DNA of 64,000 nucleotides. Source: Orientallactaga sibirica. Its lineage: Eukaryota > Chordata > Mammalia > Rodentia > Dipodidae. The notes below the pieces were generated by a model. The model was not told the DNA's origin, searched no databases, and worked only from the letters and a program-made list of their open reading frames with translations. Of this stretch, positions 34,001 through 43,270 are shown one piece after another. Made by a program: the position numbers and the translations under genes. The stretch lies in contig JAEOAD010001413.1 in assembly GCA_036365145.1 (NCBI GenBank), positions 1,259,001-1,323,000 on the forward strand, in the 5' to 3' direction. The number at the start of each line of letters is the position of its first letter. The stretch's first letter is position 1.

Positions 34001-37000
34001 ACACCATCTGCTAGATGCACACACGGTCCCAGGCCCTGCCTCAGTTTCCACCTCTGTGAATAGAGTGGAGGTCACTTTCTTTGTTAACCCTTTGCCCACC
34101 ATCAGGACAGTACCTTCCACTCCCTCCAATTACCATTTTCCCTTCCTAACTGCCTGTTTTGCCTCTCTACCCTCTCCCCCCATTCACCCCACTGCTGATG
34201 GTGAGTGACAAGCAGAGAAGTCGACGGGGGAAAGGGTTTCTGAAAACAACTGTGGCTGACTGACCACATTAGCCACACAGGTTACTCACCTTGACCTATT
34301 CCACAGTCACCGTAGTGTCAGAAAAAGAATTAGAGAAATGTGTTTACCAATGAGGAGTCAGAGGAGGCTCACCTGTTCCAGGTGCACCCGGAAAAGAATA
34401 GCTGGAATGGAGCCAATACACTCTTCTGGGACTTGGTCTCCTGTTTGGGGTTCGAGGATGGAGCCATATCTGTCCCTTTTCTTTCCTAACTCTGGGACAT
34501 CCTCTGTATAGACATCTCCAAGTTTGAGGACTCTGTGATTGAAAGGGAGGGTCAGACTGGGCTGTGATTGTACAGGGAGGGAAGCAGTGTGGGCACCCTC
34601 TCCTCAGGCAGCCCCTGACTTTCTTTGGCCTCTGAGATCCCAGATCTGGACTCCCACATACTGCAGGGTGACCTTGGGTGGCTGGGCTGCTTTTTTACAC
34701 CTCAATATTTCTGTAGAGTGCTTGTCTAGAATCCCCCAGAGAGGGGCTGGGAGTGTGGCTCAGTGGTAGAGCTCCTGCCTAGAATCCCCAGTGAGGGGCT
34801 GGGGGTGTGGCTCAGTGGTAGAGCTCCTGCCTAGAATCCCCCAGTGAGGGGCTGGGGGCGTGGCTCAGTGGTAGAGCTCCTGCCTAGAATCCCCCAGTGA
34901 GGGGCTGGGGGCGTGGCTCAGTGGTAGAGCCCCTGCCTAGAATCCCCCAGTGAGGGGCTGGGGGCGGCTCAGTGGTAGAGCCCCTGCCTAGAATCCCCCA
35001 GTGAGGGGCTGGGGTGTGGCTCAGTGGTAGAGCTCCTGCCTAGAATCCCCCAGTGAGGGGCTGGGGCGTGGCTCAGTGGTAGAGCCCTGTCTAGAATCCC
35101 CCAGTGAGGGGCTGGGGGCGTGGCTCAGTGGTAGAGCCCCTGTCTAGAATCCCCCAGTGAGGGGCTGGGGTGTGGCTCAGTGGTAGAGCCCCTGCCTAGA
35201 ATCCCCCAGTGAGGGGCTGGGGGCATGGCCTATATGGTTGAACTCAACAGGGTGCTTCTGCTGTAATGTGAGTTGCACATTATGGGTAAACAGGAGTTTA
35301 CTTGGGACGCTTTGGGGTGCTTACAAGAAGAGCAGAGTATTTTATCTCTGAAGGCCCTGAGCCTGTTTTGTAGATGGGGAAGTAGAGGCTTAAGGCTCAT
35401 GATACTTCTGTCAGGCTGTGGCTAAGCTGGAGCAGTGACCCAGGGGACCATGTTACTGCAGCTTTCCCCCAGTTTTTCAGGAACACACAGCCTAGGAATT
35501 CAGCTGAGCTTGTCATGCAGACTTGGTCAGGGCTGCGTGAGAGGCTGGTGGGAGAGGTTATAATCCCAGGAGGGCAGCAGACTGGGGTGGGTACTGTCTC
35601 GCCCACTAATTGGGATGAGGAAACTTTGCCATGAGATGCCCCACAATGGCAAGCAGAGCTCAGAGAAAAGGGTGGAGGCAGGGTGCCACTGGCTGAGGTG
35701 AGTGTCCCACAGCTGGGCCAGAGCTGGAGTCTAGTGCCTGGTCCTCAGGAAGCTGAGGGGCCAGCCACAGACCACTGCGAGATTTTTTTTTTTTTTTAGC
35801 TAGTTCATGAAAACAGGGGGAGTCGTGGCCTTGGAGACAGAGACCCCACTCAATCTGGATCAGGACTCTTACACTCCTCTAGCTTCACTGGCTTAGAAGC
35901 TTGGAGCACCTGGCCTAAGCTGCTGTGCTGGGGCTCCAGTTTACGAACATGTGCTCAGAGAAGCCCGCTGCTGGGTCTTCCTGGGGCTCCCATTCTGATG
36001 GGGGAAGATACAGAGGGCCCTGGCCCAGTATGTCGAGGGAGACCCAGAGGGGACCTACACAGTCTAGTGGGGGGAGACAGACAGTCGTAACTCAATCACA
36101 TGGGAGGATCTGGACCCCCTGGATGTCCACAGAGGTAGGTTGCATCTCCTTTCTCTTATTAGTCGGGCTTCCAGCAAGAAACTGTGTGATAGGTTGGGGT
36201 ATCGTGTCTAGTACCTGGGTGCCCTGGGTCTGAAGGGGACTGAGTGGGGAAAGCTGTCGGCCTGGAGCTGGGCACTCAGATAGGTTTGGAGTTCTGATGC
36301 AGTGTTAATCAAAACCTAACCATTAAGTCAGATGTGGCGGCTCACGTATGTAATTCTACCACTTAGGAGGGGGAACAGGAGGATCAGGAATTCAAGGTCT
36401 TCTCAGCTACATATTGAGTTGGATGTTGGCCCGTCTCAACCAAACCAACCAAAGAAACCAAAGCCCCCTAGCCATTACTGGCCATCAGCCAGCTGGTCTT
36501 ATATGGTGGGGGAAAGCACACCTCTGACCCTATGACTTGTGGGGCTTCCCTGGGCCACAGTGAGTGGGTGTGGAGTGGCATGACCAGGACAGGGATCTGG
36601 ATAAGGATGGTCAGGTCACCTGCTGTCATCGCAGAACCCAGGAGACCTTGGATAAGCCTCTTTCTAGCTTTCGGCCTCAGTTTTCCCCATTAGTACAGAA
36701 GAGCCTGGATATGAAGGCTTATGGTGTACATCAGGATCTCTTCTCCCTCCTCCTGTGGTGAGAACAGAACTCAGTGCCTTGCACAAGTAGTCAAGTACTC
36801 TACCATGCCCTCAGCTCCTCACGGGAACTCTAGGCAGGCTGAGCCACATCCTCAGCCCCTCATTAATAGATTTTAATCAAGTACTCTACTGCTGAGCCAC
36901 GCCCCCAGTCCATCACTGGGGGATTCTAGGCAGGGCTCTACCACTGAGCCACGCCCCCAGCCCCTCACTGGGGCATTCTAGGCAGGAGCTCTACCACTGA

Positions 37001-40000
37001 GCAACACCCCCAGCCCCTCACTGGGGGATTCTAGGCAGAAGCTCTACCACTGAGCCACACCCCAGCCCCTCACTGGGGATTCTAGGCAGAAGCTCTACCA
37101 CTGAGCCACGACCCCAGCCCCTCACTGGGGGATTCTAGGCAGAAGCTCTACCACTGAGCCACACCCCTAGCCCCTCACTGGAGGATTCTAGGCAGAAGCT
37201 CTACCACTGAGCCACACCCCCAGCCCCTCACTGGGGGATTCTAGGCAGAAGCTCTACCACTGAGCCACACCCCAGCCCCTCACTGGGGGATTCTAGATAA
37301 GGGCTCTACTACTGAGCCATGCCCCCAGCCCCTCACTGGGGGATTCTAGGCAGGAGCTCTACCACTGAGCCACATCTCCATCCCCTCACTGGGGGATTCT
37401 AGGCAGGAGCTCTACCACTGAGCCACATCTCCATCCCCTCACTGGGGGATTCTAGGCAGGAGCTCTACCACTGAGCCACACCTCCAGCCCCTCACTGGGG
37501 GATTCTAGGCAGGAGCTCTACCACTGAGCCACACCCTCAGCCCCTCACTGGGGGATTCTAGGCAGGAGCTCTATCACTGAGCCACACCACAGCCCCTCAC
37601 TGGGGGATTCAAGGCAGGAGCTCTACCACTGAGCCATGTCCCCAGCCCCTCACTGGGGGATTGTAGGCAGGTGCTCTAGTGAGGTAGGAGTTAGGGGCCA
37701 TCACGTTGGTATCATGCCATGGTACCTGGGATGACATGAAATGATCGTACAACATACCAAATACAATTTGAAGGAGGGCCAGGGAGCTCCACTGGAGTGA
37801 AGCCCAGACCTGACTTTCTTTGGAAGTTTTATTTGAGAGTTTAAGGCAGTAAAAGTTATGGGGCATTTAGGCTGAACTGAAAAAAAAATGTTTATTATTC
37901 TCAGATACAACAGATCACGAGTTGCTGATTCATGCTTATTGTGCCAGGAAATCTCTGGGGAAGCTGTTGAGATCCTTGGGTCCTAGAAGCTTACACCCAA
38001 GGCCATGTGGTTTTCTATGTCCCCAAGGATCAGCCTGTGCAAAAATTAACTTGTTGTGGATAAGCATGATATCCACGCCATGGGACCTTCCCTTTCCCAT
38101 GAGCCCCTGCCCAGCTTGGCACCAGTCTCTGAGCCATCCTCACTCCCCTCTCGTTCTCCCTGCCTTGTGTGTGCTGCTTCTAGGCACGGACGCAGAGGAG
38201 ACCATTCTTCACGCCTTCAAAGTGTTTGATACCGAAGGCAAAGGCTTCATCAAGGCTGACTTGTAAGTTTCCAAAAGCTCAGGGCTGGGGTGGGTCAGGG
38301 TGGGCATTTAGCCCCATCTCCCTCTTCCATCCAGAATCCAGCCACGCTAGAGCAACATCCAGCCAGGAGCTCTGAGGTCTCTGCCCAGCCCTGACCAATC
38401 CTTGTTGCTGTCGCATCCCCCCTTCTGGGCCTTGGTGCTCCCCATCTCTACCTATGTGTGGGATCTATGGAACTAGATAAGGAAGTATGGCTCCATAAGG
38501 GTGGATGGAGAGGGGGCAGAGGTGAGTCCTGAAGGATGAATGCAGGCTGCCCAGTAGAGAGCAGGTATAGTATTCTCTGTCTGGGAATAGAAATGGTGAA
38601 GTCCAGGCCTTAGGGTGTGTAGGCGGGTGAGGGGACTGTGTGGGTGGAGCTAGGCTGGGGGAGAAGAAACACAGAGAGATGGGCAGGGAGGCCCACCTAG
38701 AGGTGGAGAAGGAGGAAGAAGGGAGCAGAACTAAAGGGAGGGGAGGAGGATTGAGAGAAAGAGAGAACCAAGAGGAGGGAAGGGGCAGGACGGAAGGACG
38801 GACGGGCCAGCATAGAGACAGAGAGATGCTGATGGGACCCAGGCTGAAGGGAGAGAACAGAGCCAGTTGTTAGCAGAATGGATGGAGTTGGGGGCTGGGG
38901 ACAAGAATGACCAGCTTGGCTTGGGATGTCTGAGTGGGAGATGGCCATAGCCAGCCATAGCAGGCCCTTGGACTGATATCACAGAGGTGGGGTCCTACAG
39001 AACATGTACATGGGGGCACACTTGTAGTGAGAGCAGAGGGGCAAATAGCCCAGTGGTCCCTGGAGCTGGGTCAACATCTGAGCCATGCTGAAGCCATCTC
39101 TTCTAAACCTCACTGGGCTTTTGGTGGCTCTGGGTGTTGAGATGTTCATTCCCTCCCCGCCAGGGACAGGCTGGTGACCAAGGACGGTCATGTTTCTGCT
39201 CAGCTTTTAAGGATGGGTCCACAGCCTATCAGAGCCTCCAGCTATGGGGGTGTGGGAGAAGGCAGGTGGAGTCGGCTGAAGGTGGGCGTGTCTGCTTCCT
39301 CCTCTACAATGCAATCAAAGGCTGCAAGGCAGACCCCTTGACCTGCAAAAGAATGTCCAAAGAGTGTCTCAAGCTAGAATCCCCCTCACACACCGGGGTT
39401 GGAGGCCCCCACCTGCATCTTGGGAACCTGGGACACCCCCTTGACAATGGCCTGGACCAACTCATCTCTCAGTATGTCACGAGGCCAGAGCGAGAGGGAA
39501 ATCCATCCATAGGGATCTATCTGGGGAACAGGAGGTACTGCCCAGGGCTGTGGGACCCGACAAATGGCCAGAGAGGCCACAAAGAAGGCTCTGGTTACAA
39601 CAGTCTGTGAAAAGTTCCCAGCTTGAGGACCTGGAAATTGTGACTGTCCCACAGTAAAATAAATAATGGAAAATGTGCATATGCCCTTAGTGGGACCTAG
39701 TACTGCTGGCGCTGGAGGATACCCTGAGTGCACAGGGCCTGGCTCAGCTCTCTGATCCTATCCCTGTCTACTGAGTTTGCTTAAGCCCCACAAAGTCCCC
39801 CATAGTTCCAGGGGATATCAGTTATCAGTCCCCTTCATGCGGGTCCAATGTAGGCAGCTCTGGTAGCTGGGAGGAAAGGGGGACAGGTCCCATCCTGCTA
39901 CAGCTTCTGTTGGGTAAGTCATTAAGCCGTCTCCAGCCTCAGTTTCTCTATTTATTCATTTATTTTTATTTAAAAAAACATTTACTTATTTTTAAGCAGA

Positions 40001-40004
40001 GATA

Positions 40005-40043
<39 letters not shown>

Positions 40044-41061
40044 TGGACGGGCCAGGGCCTCTAGCCATTTCAAATGAACTCTAGATGCATGCACCACTTT
40101 GTGCATCTGGTTTTACGTGAGTTCTGGGGAATCAAACCCAGGTTGTTAGGCTTTGCAGGCAAGTGCCTTAACTGCTCAGCCATCTCTCCAGCCCCCCAGT
40201 TTCTCTCTTGATTAAAGGGGATCCGAGTACTCATGTCCCAAATCTGGGAGGAGCCAAGGTCTAAGGGACTCCATCATGGGCTGGACTTCCCATGATGCCC
40301 TTGGCCCGAAATGGAATCTTGGTAGTGTGGGAAGTGCTGGCGGTTCGCGCCTGTCATCCCAGGTGCTCAGGACACTGACTCATGAAGATGGCAAGTTCAA
40401 GGCCAGCCTGGGATGCACAGATATGATAGCTTAGCAGTAGAGAAGCTGGCTAGAATCTCCCGGTGCGGGGCTGGGGGAGTTCATCTGTAGAACACTTGCC
40501 TAGCCTGTCAGAGGTTGTATGTTCCATGTGAATCTCCCCAACCTCAAGGTCATGCCGGGAGCCTCAAGGTCACTGCATTTGGTCTCTCCTTGATTCTAGG
40601 AGAGTTTGGGTTCCCAAAGGGAGGCAGCTGGAACTCAGATAGCTGCCTAGTGCTCAGAGCAGCCCTGCCCATTGGGGTTCTCCCTGGCCCAGGGCTTTTT
40701 GCCCCCAGCACCCTTCAGGGCCCATGCGCCCATGCACATGCCTTCAGGGTCACCCTTCCCCCAGACATGATGACCTCTCTGTCTCCCCAAACAGCATCAA
40801 AGAGAAGCTCATGACCCAGGCTGACCGGTTCAGTGAGGAGGAGGTAAGTGTGGGTTTGGGGAGGAGGGTCCCATGGATCCCCTGCTCAACCACCATTAAC
40901 CCTGAACCGGCCTGAGTCCCCGCGACGCCCCCTCTCCCCCCCGCCCCCGCGCCTGGCCCCAGGTCAAGCAAATGTTTGCGGCGTTTCCACCCGATGTCTA
41001 CGGCAACGTGGACTACAGGAACCTGTGCTACGTCATCACACACGGCGAAGAGAAGGACTAA
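26232..41061 (+). CDS. MYL10: MYL10 gene, myosin regulatory light chain 10 (seven exons, join)
   Basis: Regulatory light chain of myosin II. By family knowledge it wraps the IQ motif of the heavy-chain lever arm in muscle-type myosin and tunes motor activity. The joined exons (3+93+76+105+79+49+99 nt) encode 167 residues plus stop, close to the 166 of MYL2. The basic N-terminus APRRARKR is followed by ASSNVFSM, the usual MLCK phosphorylation site region (Ser16 by alignment). EF-hand 1 (residues 38-49, [12 protein letters not shown]) keeps all acidic ligands. The second (about 108-119) and C-terminal EF hands are degenerate, as in all RLCs, and the C-terminus is THGEEKD. Strings such as [17 protein letters not shown] and [17 protein letters not shown] match MYL10 better than MYL2, MYLPF or MYL7, from memory. 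No stop, frameshift or broken splice site is seen. The Alu-derived N-terminal extension I recall for human MYL10 is not used here. Family assignment is very firm; the paralogue call is firm but not searched. Confidence 0.93.
26240..27000. other. Intron 1 unique sequence
   Basis: About 760 bp immediately downstream of the predicted exon 1, free of SINEs. No further coding exon is visible. Confidence 0.4.
27095..27585 (-). mobile_element. ATT repeat, B4-type SINE and B1 SINE
   Basis: ATT microsatellite at 27100-27130, reverse B4-like element to about 27335, and reverse B1 at 27432-27585. Confidence 0.72.
27880..28090 (+). promoter_or_regulatory. Candidate intron 1 muscle regulatory element
   Basis: This repeat-free, AT-rich block near the middle of intron 1 contains TTATAAATAG (27965-27974), an exact fit to the MEF2 consensus YTAWWWWTAR. 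It also holds a TAATTA-type homeodomain core and CTTTCAAAGG. Nothing in it codes. Enhancer function is inferred only from motif content and position. Confidence 0.35.
28715..29880. mobile_element. Intron 1 SINE cluster
   Basis: B1(+) 28715-28825; B4-type head 28835-28925 and tail 29320-29460, split by B1(+) 28926-29075 and B2(+) 29092-29310; CA-rich 29490-29560; B1(-) 29565-29725; B1(-) 29726-29878. Confidence 0.82.
29881..30439. other. Intron 1 unique sequence before exon 2
   Basis: Repeat-free, carrying the paired E-boxes and the polypyrimidine tract of the exon 2 acceptor. Confidence 0.4.
30087..30123 (+). promoter_or_regulatory. Paired E-boxes upstream of exon 2
   Basis: CAGCTG at 30087-30092 and CAGGTG at 30118-30123 lie 31 bp apart, about three helical turns, in unique intron 1 sequence. 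Paired E-boxes of these cores bind myogenic bHLH factors in known muscle enhancers. Two 6-mers can occur by chance. Confidence 0.25.
30440..30532 (+). CDS. MYL10: MYL10 coding exon 2 (N-terminal basic region and phosphosite)
   Basis: Acceptor CCCCTACAG at 30439 and donor GAG|GTTGGT at 30533 bound 31 codons. They read [20 protein letters not shown] and end in QIQEFKE. The segment holds the basic MLCK recognition stretch, the phosphorylatable serine (Ser16, before Asn-Val-Phe) and the start of helix A. Phase is 0 at both ends. The donor GTTGGT is weaker than consensus at +3. Confidence 0.95.
30592..30970 (+). mobile_element. B2-type SINE and B1 SINE
   Basis: Diverged B2 at 30592-30800 and B1 at 30820-30970. 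The B1 tail seeds the GAAA repeat. Confidence 0.87.
30975..31120 (+). repeat. GAAA/GGAA purine microsatellite
   Basis: About 145 nt of almost pure purine: (GAAA)n, then (GA)n, then (GGAA)n. It follows the A-tail of the B1 at 30820-30970, from which it probably grew. Confidence 0.9.
31470..31612 (-). mobile_element. B1 SINE inside duplicated block, copy 1
   Basis: Reverse B1 after a GTTT run. Its twin at 32090-32240 was copied by the 618-bp duplication rather than by separate insertion. Confidence 0.88.
32090..32240 (-). mobile_element. B1 SINE inside duplicated block, copy 2
   Basis: Near-identical to copy 1, including the unusual CCCCTGTGCTGGGAAGATTA. Confidence 0.88.
32291..32590. mobile_element. 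B1 (+) and diverged B2-type (-) SINEs
   Basis: B1 at 32291-32440 with an A-tail, then a reverse B2 body at 32441-32590 lacking its head. Confidence 0.8.
32683..32758 (+). CDS. MYL10: MYL10 coding exon 3 (EF-hand 1)
   Basis: Acceptor CTCTGTCAG and donor CTGG|GTGGGT bound 25 codons plus one base. It encodes [20 protein letters not shown] and ends in TFAALG. This is the only canonical divalent-cation loop of the protein: D38, N40, D42, D46 and D49 at loop positions 1, 3, 5, 9 and 12. Asp rather than Glu at position 12 is normal for this family and favours Mg2+/Ca2+ exchange. Confidence 0.97.
33030..33460 (+). mobile_element. Three B1 SINEs in intron 3
   Basis: Diverged B1 at 33030-33142, 5'-truncated B1 at 33150-33282, and full B1 at 33292-33460. 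Confidence 0.88.
33780..33884 (+). CDS. MYL10: MYL10 coding exon 4 (linker and second helix pair)
   Basis: A pyrimidine-rich acceptor (TTCCTCCAG) precedes the exon and donor AAGG|GTGAGT follows it. The exon completes Gly58 and encodes [20 protein letters not shown] then [14 protein letters not shown], with one base of Gly93. The [15 protein letters not shown] block is a near-invariant RLC signature. Phase 1 at both ends. Confidence 0.97.
33885..34714. other. Intron 4 unique sequence
   Basis: About 830 bp without SINEs after exon 4. No coding signal beyond short chance frames. Confidence 0.4.
34715..35230 (+). repeat. ID-derived minisatellite array 5 (about 10 units), MYL10 intron 4
   Basis: Ten very similar 50-53 bp units, most reading CTGGGGGCGTGGCTCAGTGG. 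The last unit is cut at GGGGGCATGGCC with no ID 3' half. The array is transcribed with MYL10 as part of intron 4. Confidence 0.92.
35231..36769. other. Intron 4 spacer between arrays 5 and 6
   Basis: Mostly unique sequence of about 1.5 kb, with a diverged B1-like fragment at 36325-36450. No gene seen. Confidence 0.5.
36770..37680 (-). repeat. ID-derived minisatellite array 6, reverse orientation (about 16 units), MYL10 intron 4
   Basis: On the minus strand about 16 units run toward a degenerate ID 3' half at about 36770-36810. Neighbouring units share private variants: five or more carry GGCAGAAGCTC, and two adjacent units share CCACATCTCCATCCC. This shows local copying. It faces array 5 across about 1.5 kb. 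Confidence 0.92.
37681..38183. other. Intron 4 unique sequence before exon 5
   Basis: No repeats apparent. It ends in the pyrimidine-rich exon 5 acceptor region. Confidence 0.4.
38184..38262 (+). CDS. MYL10: MYL10 coding exon 5 (degenerate EF-hand)
   Basis: Acceptor CTTCTAG and donor TT|GTAAGT bound 79 nt that complete Gly93 and encode [20 protein letters not shown] then FIKAD, with two bases of Phe119. The loop [12 protein letters not shown] lacks the acidic ligands needed for Ca2+, as expected for this position in RLCs. The four-residue block TDAE differs from TDPE, which I recall in other mammals. Confidence 0.96.
38263..39950. other. Intron 5 unique sequence
   Basis: About 1.7 kb without SINEs, the longest repeat-free stretch in the gene. 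A 158-residue plus-strand frame (39134-39610) is followed by AATAAA near 39657, but it has no known motif. A purine-rich (GGGAGGA) segment lies at 38640-38870. Confidence 0.4.
39950..40195 (-). mobile_element. B2-type SINE in intron 5
   Basis: ATTTATTT tail, (GA)n, body, and CATCTCTCCAGCCC head. Confidence 0.9.
40425..40535 (+). repeat. Two-unit ID array (dimer stage), MYL10 intron 5
   Basis: One ID-head unit (TAGCTTAGCAGTAGAG) is followed by CTAGAATCTCCCGGTGCGGG, the array linker, and a second head. That head continues into an ID 3' half (CTAGCCTGTCAGAGGTTGTA). It looks like the minimal duplicated form of the larger arrays. Confidence 0.6.
40795..40843 (+). CDS. MYL10: MYL10 coding exon 6
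   Basis: Acceptor CCCCAAACAG and donor GAGGAG|GTAAGT bound 49 nt. It completes Phe119 and encodes [16 protein letters not shown], the helix leading to the C-terminal lobe. The first base follows a TT left by exon 5, giving TTC. Confidence 0.96.
40963..41061 (+). CDS. MYL10: MYL10 coding exon 7 and stop
   Basis: A C-rich acceptor (GCCTGGCCCCAG) begins 32 codons and TAA. They encode [20 protein letters not shown] and [19 protein letters not shown] and ITHGEEKD are diagnostic of the RLC C-lobe. Intron 6 is only 119 bp and very C-rich. Confidence 0.97.
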   Translation, partial: VKQMFAAFPPDVYGNVDYRNLCYVITHGEEKD

Positions 41062-41215
41062 GGGATCCGGATCCCCCCCACATACATTCAGAGTCACTGA
41101 AGGCTGGCTGGGGTGGGGGACCCCTGTGGCTGGCATGTGCAAGGGGAACAGCCGCCATTGTCCTAGGAGTTCCAGGGCTGAAGCAAAAATTAAAAAAAAA
41201 AAATATACAAAGATG
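41062..41215 (+). other. MYL10: MYL10 3' UTR
   Basis: About 130-155 nt follow the TAA before the predicted cleavage site. The sequence is unique and repeat-free. This is short, which is usual for light-chain mRNAs. The exact end is inferred, not observed. Confidence 0.65.
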
Positions 41216-41240
41216 TGAGTTTGGGTGATGTTTGCGTGAT
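41189..41240 (+). terminator. MYL10: MYL10 polyadenylation signal
   Basis: ATTAAA at 41189-41194 is the common variant hexamer. It merges into an A run and is followed at about 41211-41240 by a G/T-rich stretch (GTGAGTTTGGGTGATG) suited to CstF binding. No AATAAA occurs closer to the stop codon. Confidence 0.65.
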
Positions 41241-41719
41241 TAACGTGCCAGTTAAGGAGACAGGGAAACTTTCCTATCCATGTTGATTTTTCCATAACTC
41301 TCTGGTTCCCTGGCTTTGCTCCGTTATTCCTGATGAGCTGGTGTTTAGAACTAATTGACAGATTTAATGTTCCTCAGCTGGACCCCAGGCCACTGCCTTT
41401 ATTTATGGGGGTTTTATTGAGCACCTAGCAGATGCCAGTCTCAGGGATGCCAAGATGGGACAGGCCTGTCTGTGGGCAGGAGGGTCATGTGGACTGCAAG
41501 GAAGAAAGAAGGATAGAGGAGGGGGTGGGTGGGGGTGGGGAGGAGGGTGGAGGAGAACAGGAGAAACTGGTCAGAGACAGCTGGGCAGGGACAGGATTGG
41601 AAAGGAGGAGAGATGAATTCAAGGGACATTTAAAGGACTAGCAAAGACCAAGAACACACAAGGCATCGAAGATCAGACACACAGGGCTAAATTGGACTTT
41701 ATCATAATTAAAACTGTCT

Positions 41720-42210
41720 GCCGGGCTGGAGAGATGGCTTAGCGGTGAAGGCGCCTGCCTCTTAAGCCTAAGAACGCTGGTTCCAATCTCCAGTGGTTCC
41801 AATCTCCAGGTCCCACGTTTAGCCAGATGCAGTGATGCAAGGGCGCAATGCCACACTTGACCACAAGGGGGCGCACACATCTGGATTTCAGTTCTACAGC
41901 AGCTGAGAGACTGCTGGCGCGCATCTCTATCTGTCTTCCTCTCCCTCTCTCTGTCTCTCTCTCTCTAAAAAAAATTTCCCATCAAGAAACACTTGAGGGC
42001 TGGAGAGATGGCTTAGTGACTTAGGCACTTGCCTTCAAAGCCAAAGGACCCAGGTTCAATTCTCCAGGACCCACTTAAGCCAGATGCACAAGGGGACGCA
42101 TGAATCTGGAGCTTGTTTGCAGCAGCTGCAAGTCCTGGTGTGTCCTTTTCTCTCTTTCTCCTTTATCTCTCTCTCCCTCTCTCTCAAATAAATAGGGGGA
42201 AAAAAAGATA
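41720..42210 (+). mobile_element. Two B2-type SINEs
   Basis: At 41723-41975 is the subtype with a duplicated B-box region (41779-41810). At 41996-42210 is the other subtype. Confidence 0.9.
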
Positions 42211-42614
42211 CAGTTGAGACGTGCAAAAGACCAGACACAGGATAGGAGAAAATATTAGGGACACACAGATTTTTGTCAAAGGCTCTCTATCCAGAAATAT
42301 ATATTCCTGCATGTCAACACTGGAAAATGTGTGAGTCACATTTTTTACTGCTGAAACAAAAGTAAGGGAGCAAGCAGTTTTGGGGGGACGGAGGAAGGGT
42401 TTATTTTCTCTGACTCCATTGCTTTGGGCCAGTGGAAAAGCAGACGGTCATGGAGGCAGAAAACCAGGGCAGAGCAAAGCTGCTCACCTCTGGGCAGCCA
42501 GGAAACAGGAAGCCAGAAAGAGGAAGAGGTGGGGCCAAGATATCCCTTCAAAGACAAGATCCCAGCAATAACTTTTCTCAAATCTGGCCCTGGCTTCCAG
42601 GATTTCTAGCAAGA

Positions 42615-43270
42615 GGCCAGCCTGAGCTACATAGTGAGACCCTGTTTCAAAAATAAAACAGGGGGCTGGAGAGATGGCTTAGCAGTTAATGTGCTTTCCT
42701 GCAAAGCCTAAGGACTCATATTTGACTCTCCAGGTCCCACATAAGCCTGATGTACAAGATGACATAAGCGCACAAGGTCATATATGTGCACAAGATGGCG
42801 CACGCATCTGGAGTTCCACGGCAGTGGCTGGAGGCCCTGGTGTGCCAAGTCTCTTGCTCTTCCTCTCTCTGTGATAAAAAATAAAAATAAAAAGATTTAA
42901 AAAACTAAAACATAAAACAGGGACTGGGGAGCTGGCTCAGTGGTTAAAGGTGTTTGCTTGCAAAACCTGCCAGCCTGGTTTAATGCCCCATCACCTACAT
43001 AAAGCCAGACACACATTCATCTATGAAATAAGTGGTAAGAGACCCTGGGGTGCCCATACACACACAAACATGTAAGTAAATACAAAAAATAAAATTTAAA
43101 AAAATCCAAAAAATGCCAAGTGTGGTGGCACACACCTTTACTCCCAGAACTTGGGAGGCAGAGGTAGGAGGATCACTGTGAGTTCAAGGCCAGCCTGAGA
43201 TACATAGTGAATTCCAGGTCAGACTGGGCTGGAGTGAACCCCTATCTTAAAAAGCCAAAAAAAAAAAAAA
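42615..43270 (+). mobile_element. B1 fragment, two B2-type SINEs and a B1
   Basis: B1 tail piece 42615-42660; B2 42663-42890 with a local repeat of the GCACAAG-GATG segment; diverged B2 42921-43110; B1 43118-43270. Confidence 0.8.

Noticed and set aside
26232..41061. Assignment of the light chain to MYL2, MYLPF or MYL7
   Set aside because: Exon 3-7 residues such as [32 protein letters not shown] and [15 protein letters not shown] fit MYL10; MYL2 has NAFKVFDPEGKG and [10 protein letters not shown] endings, MYLPF and MYL7 differ more.
40750..41295. 181-residue minus-strand frame over MYL10 exons 6-7
   Set aside because: Antisense shadow of real coding exons on the plus strand.
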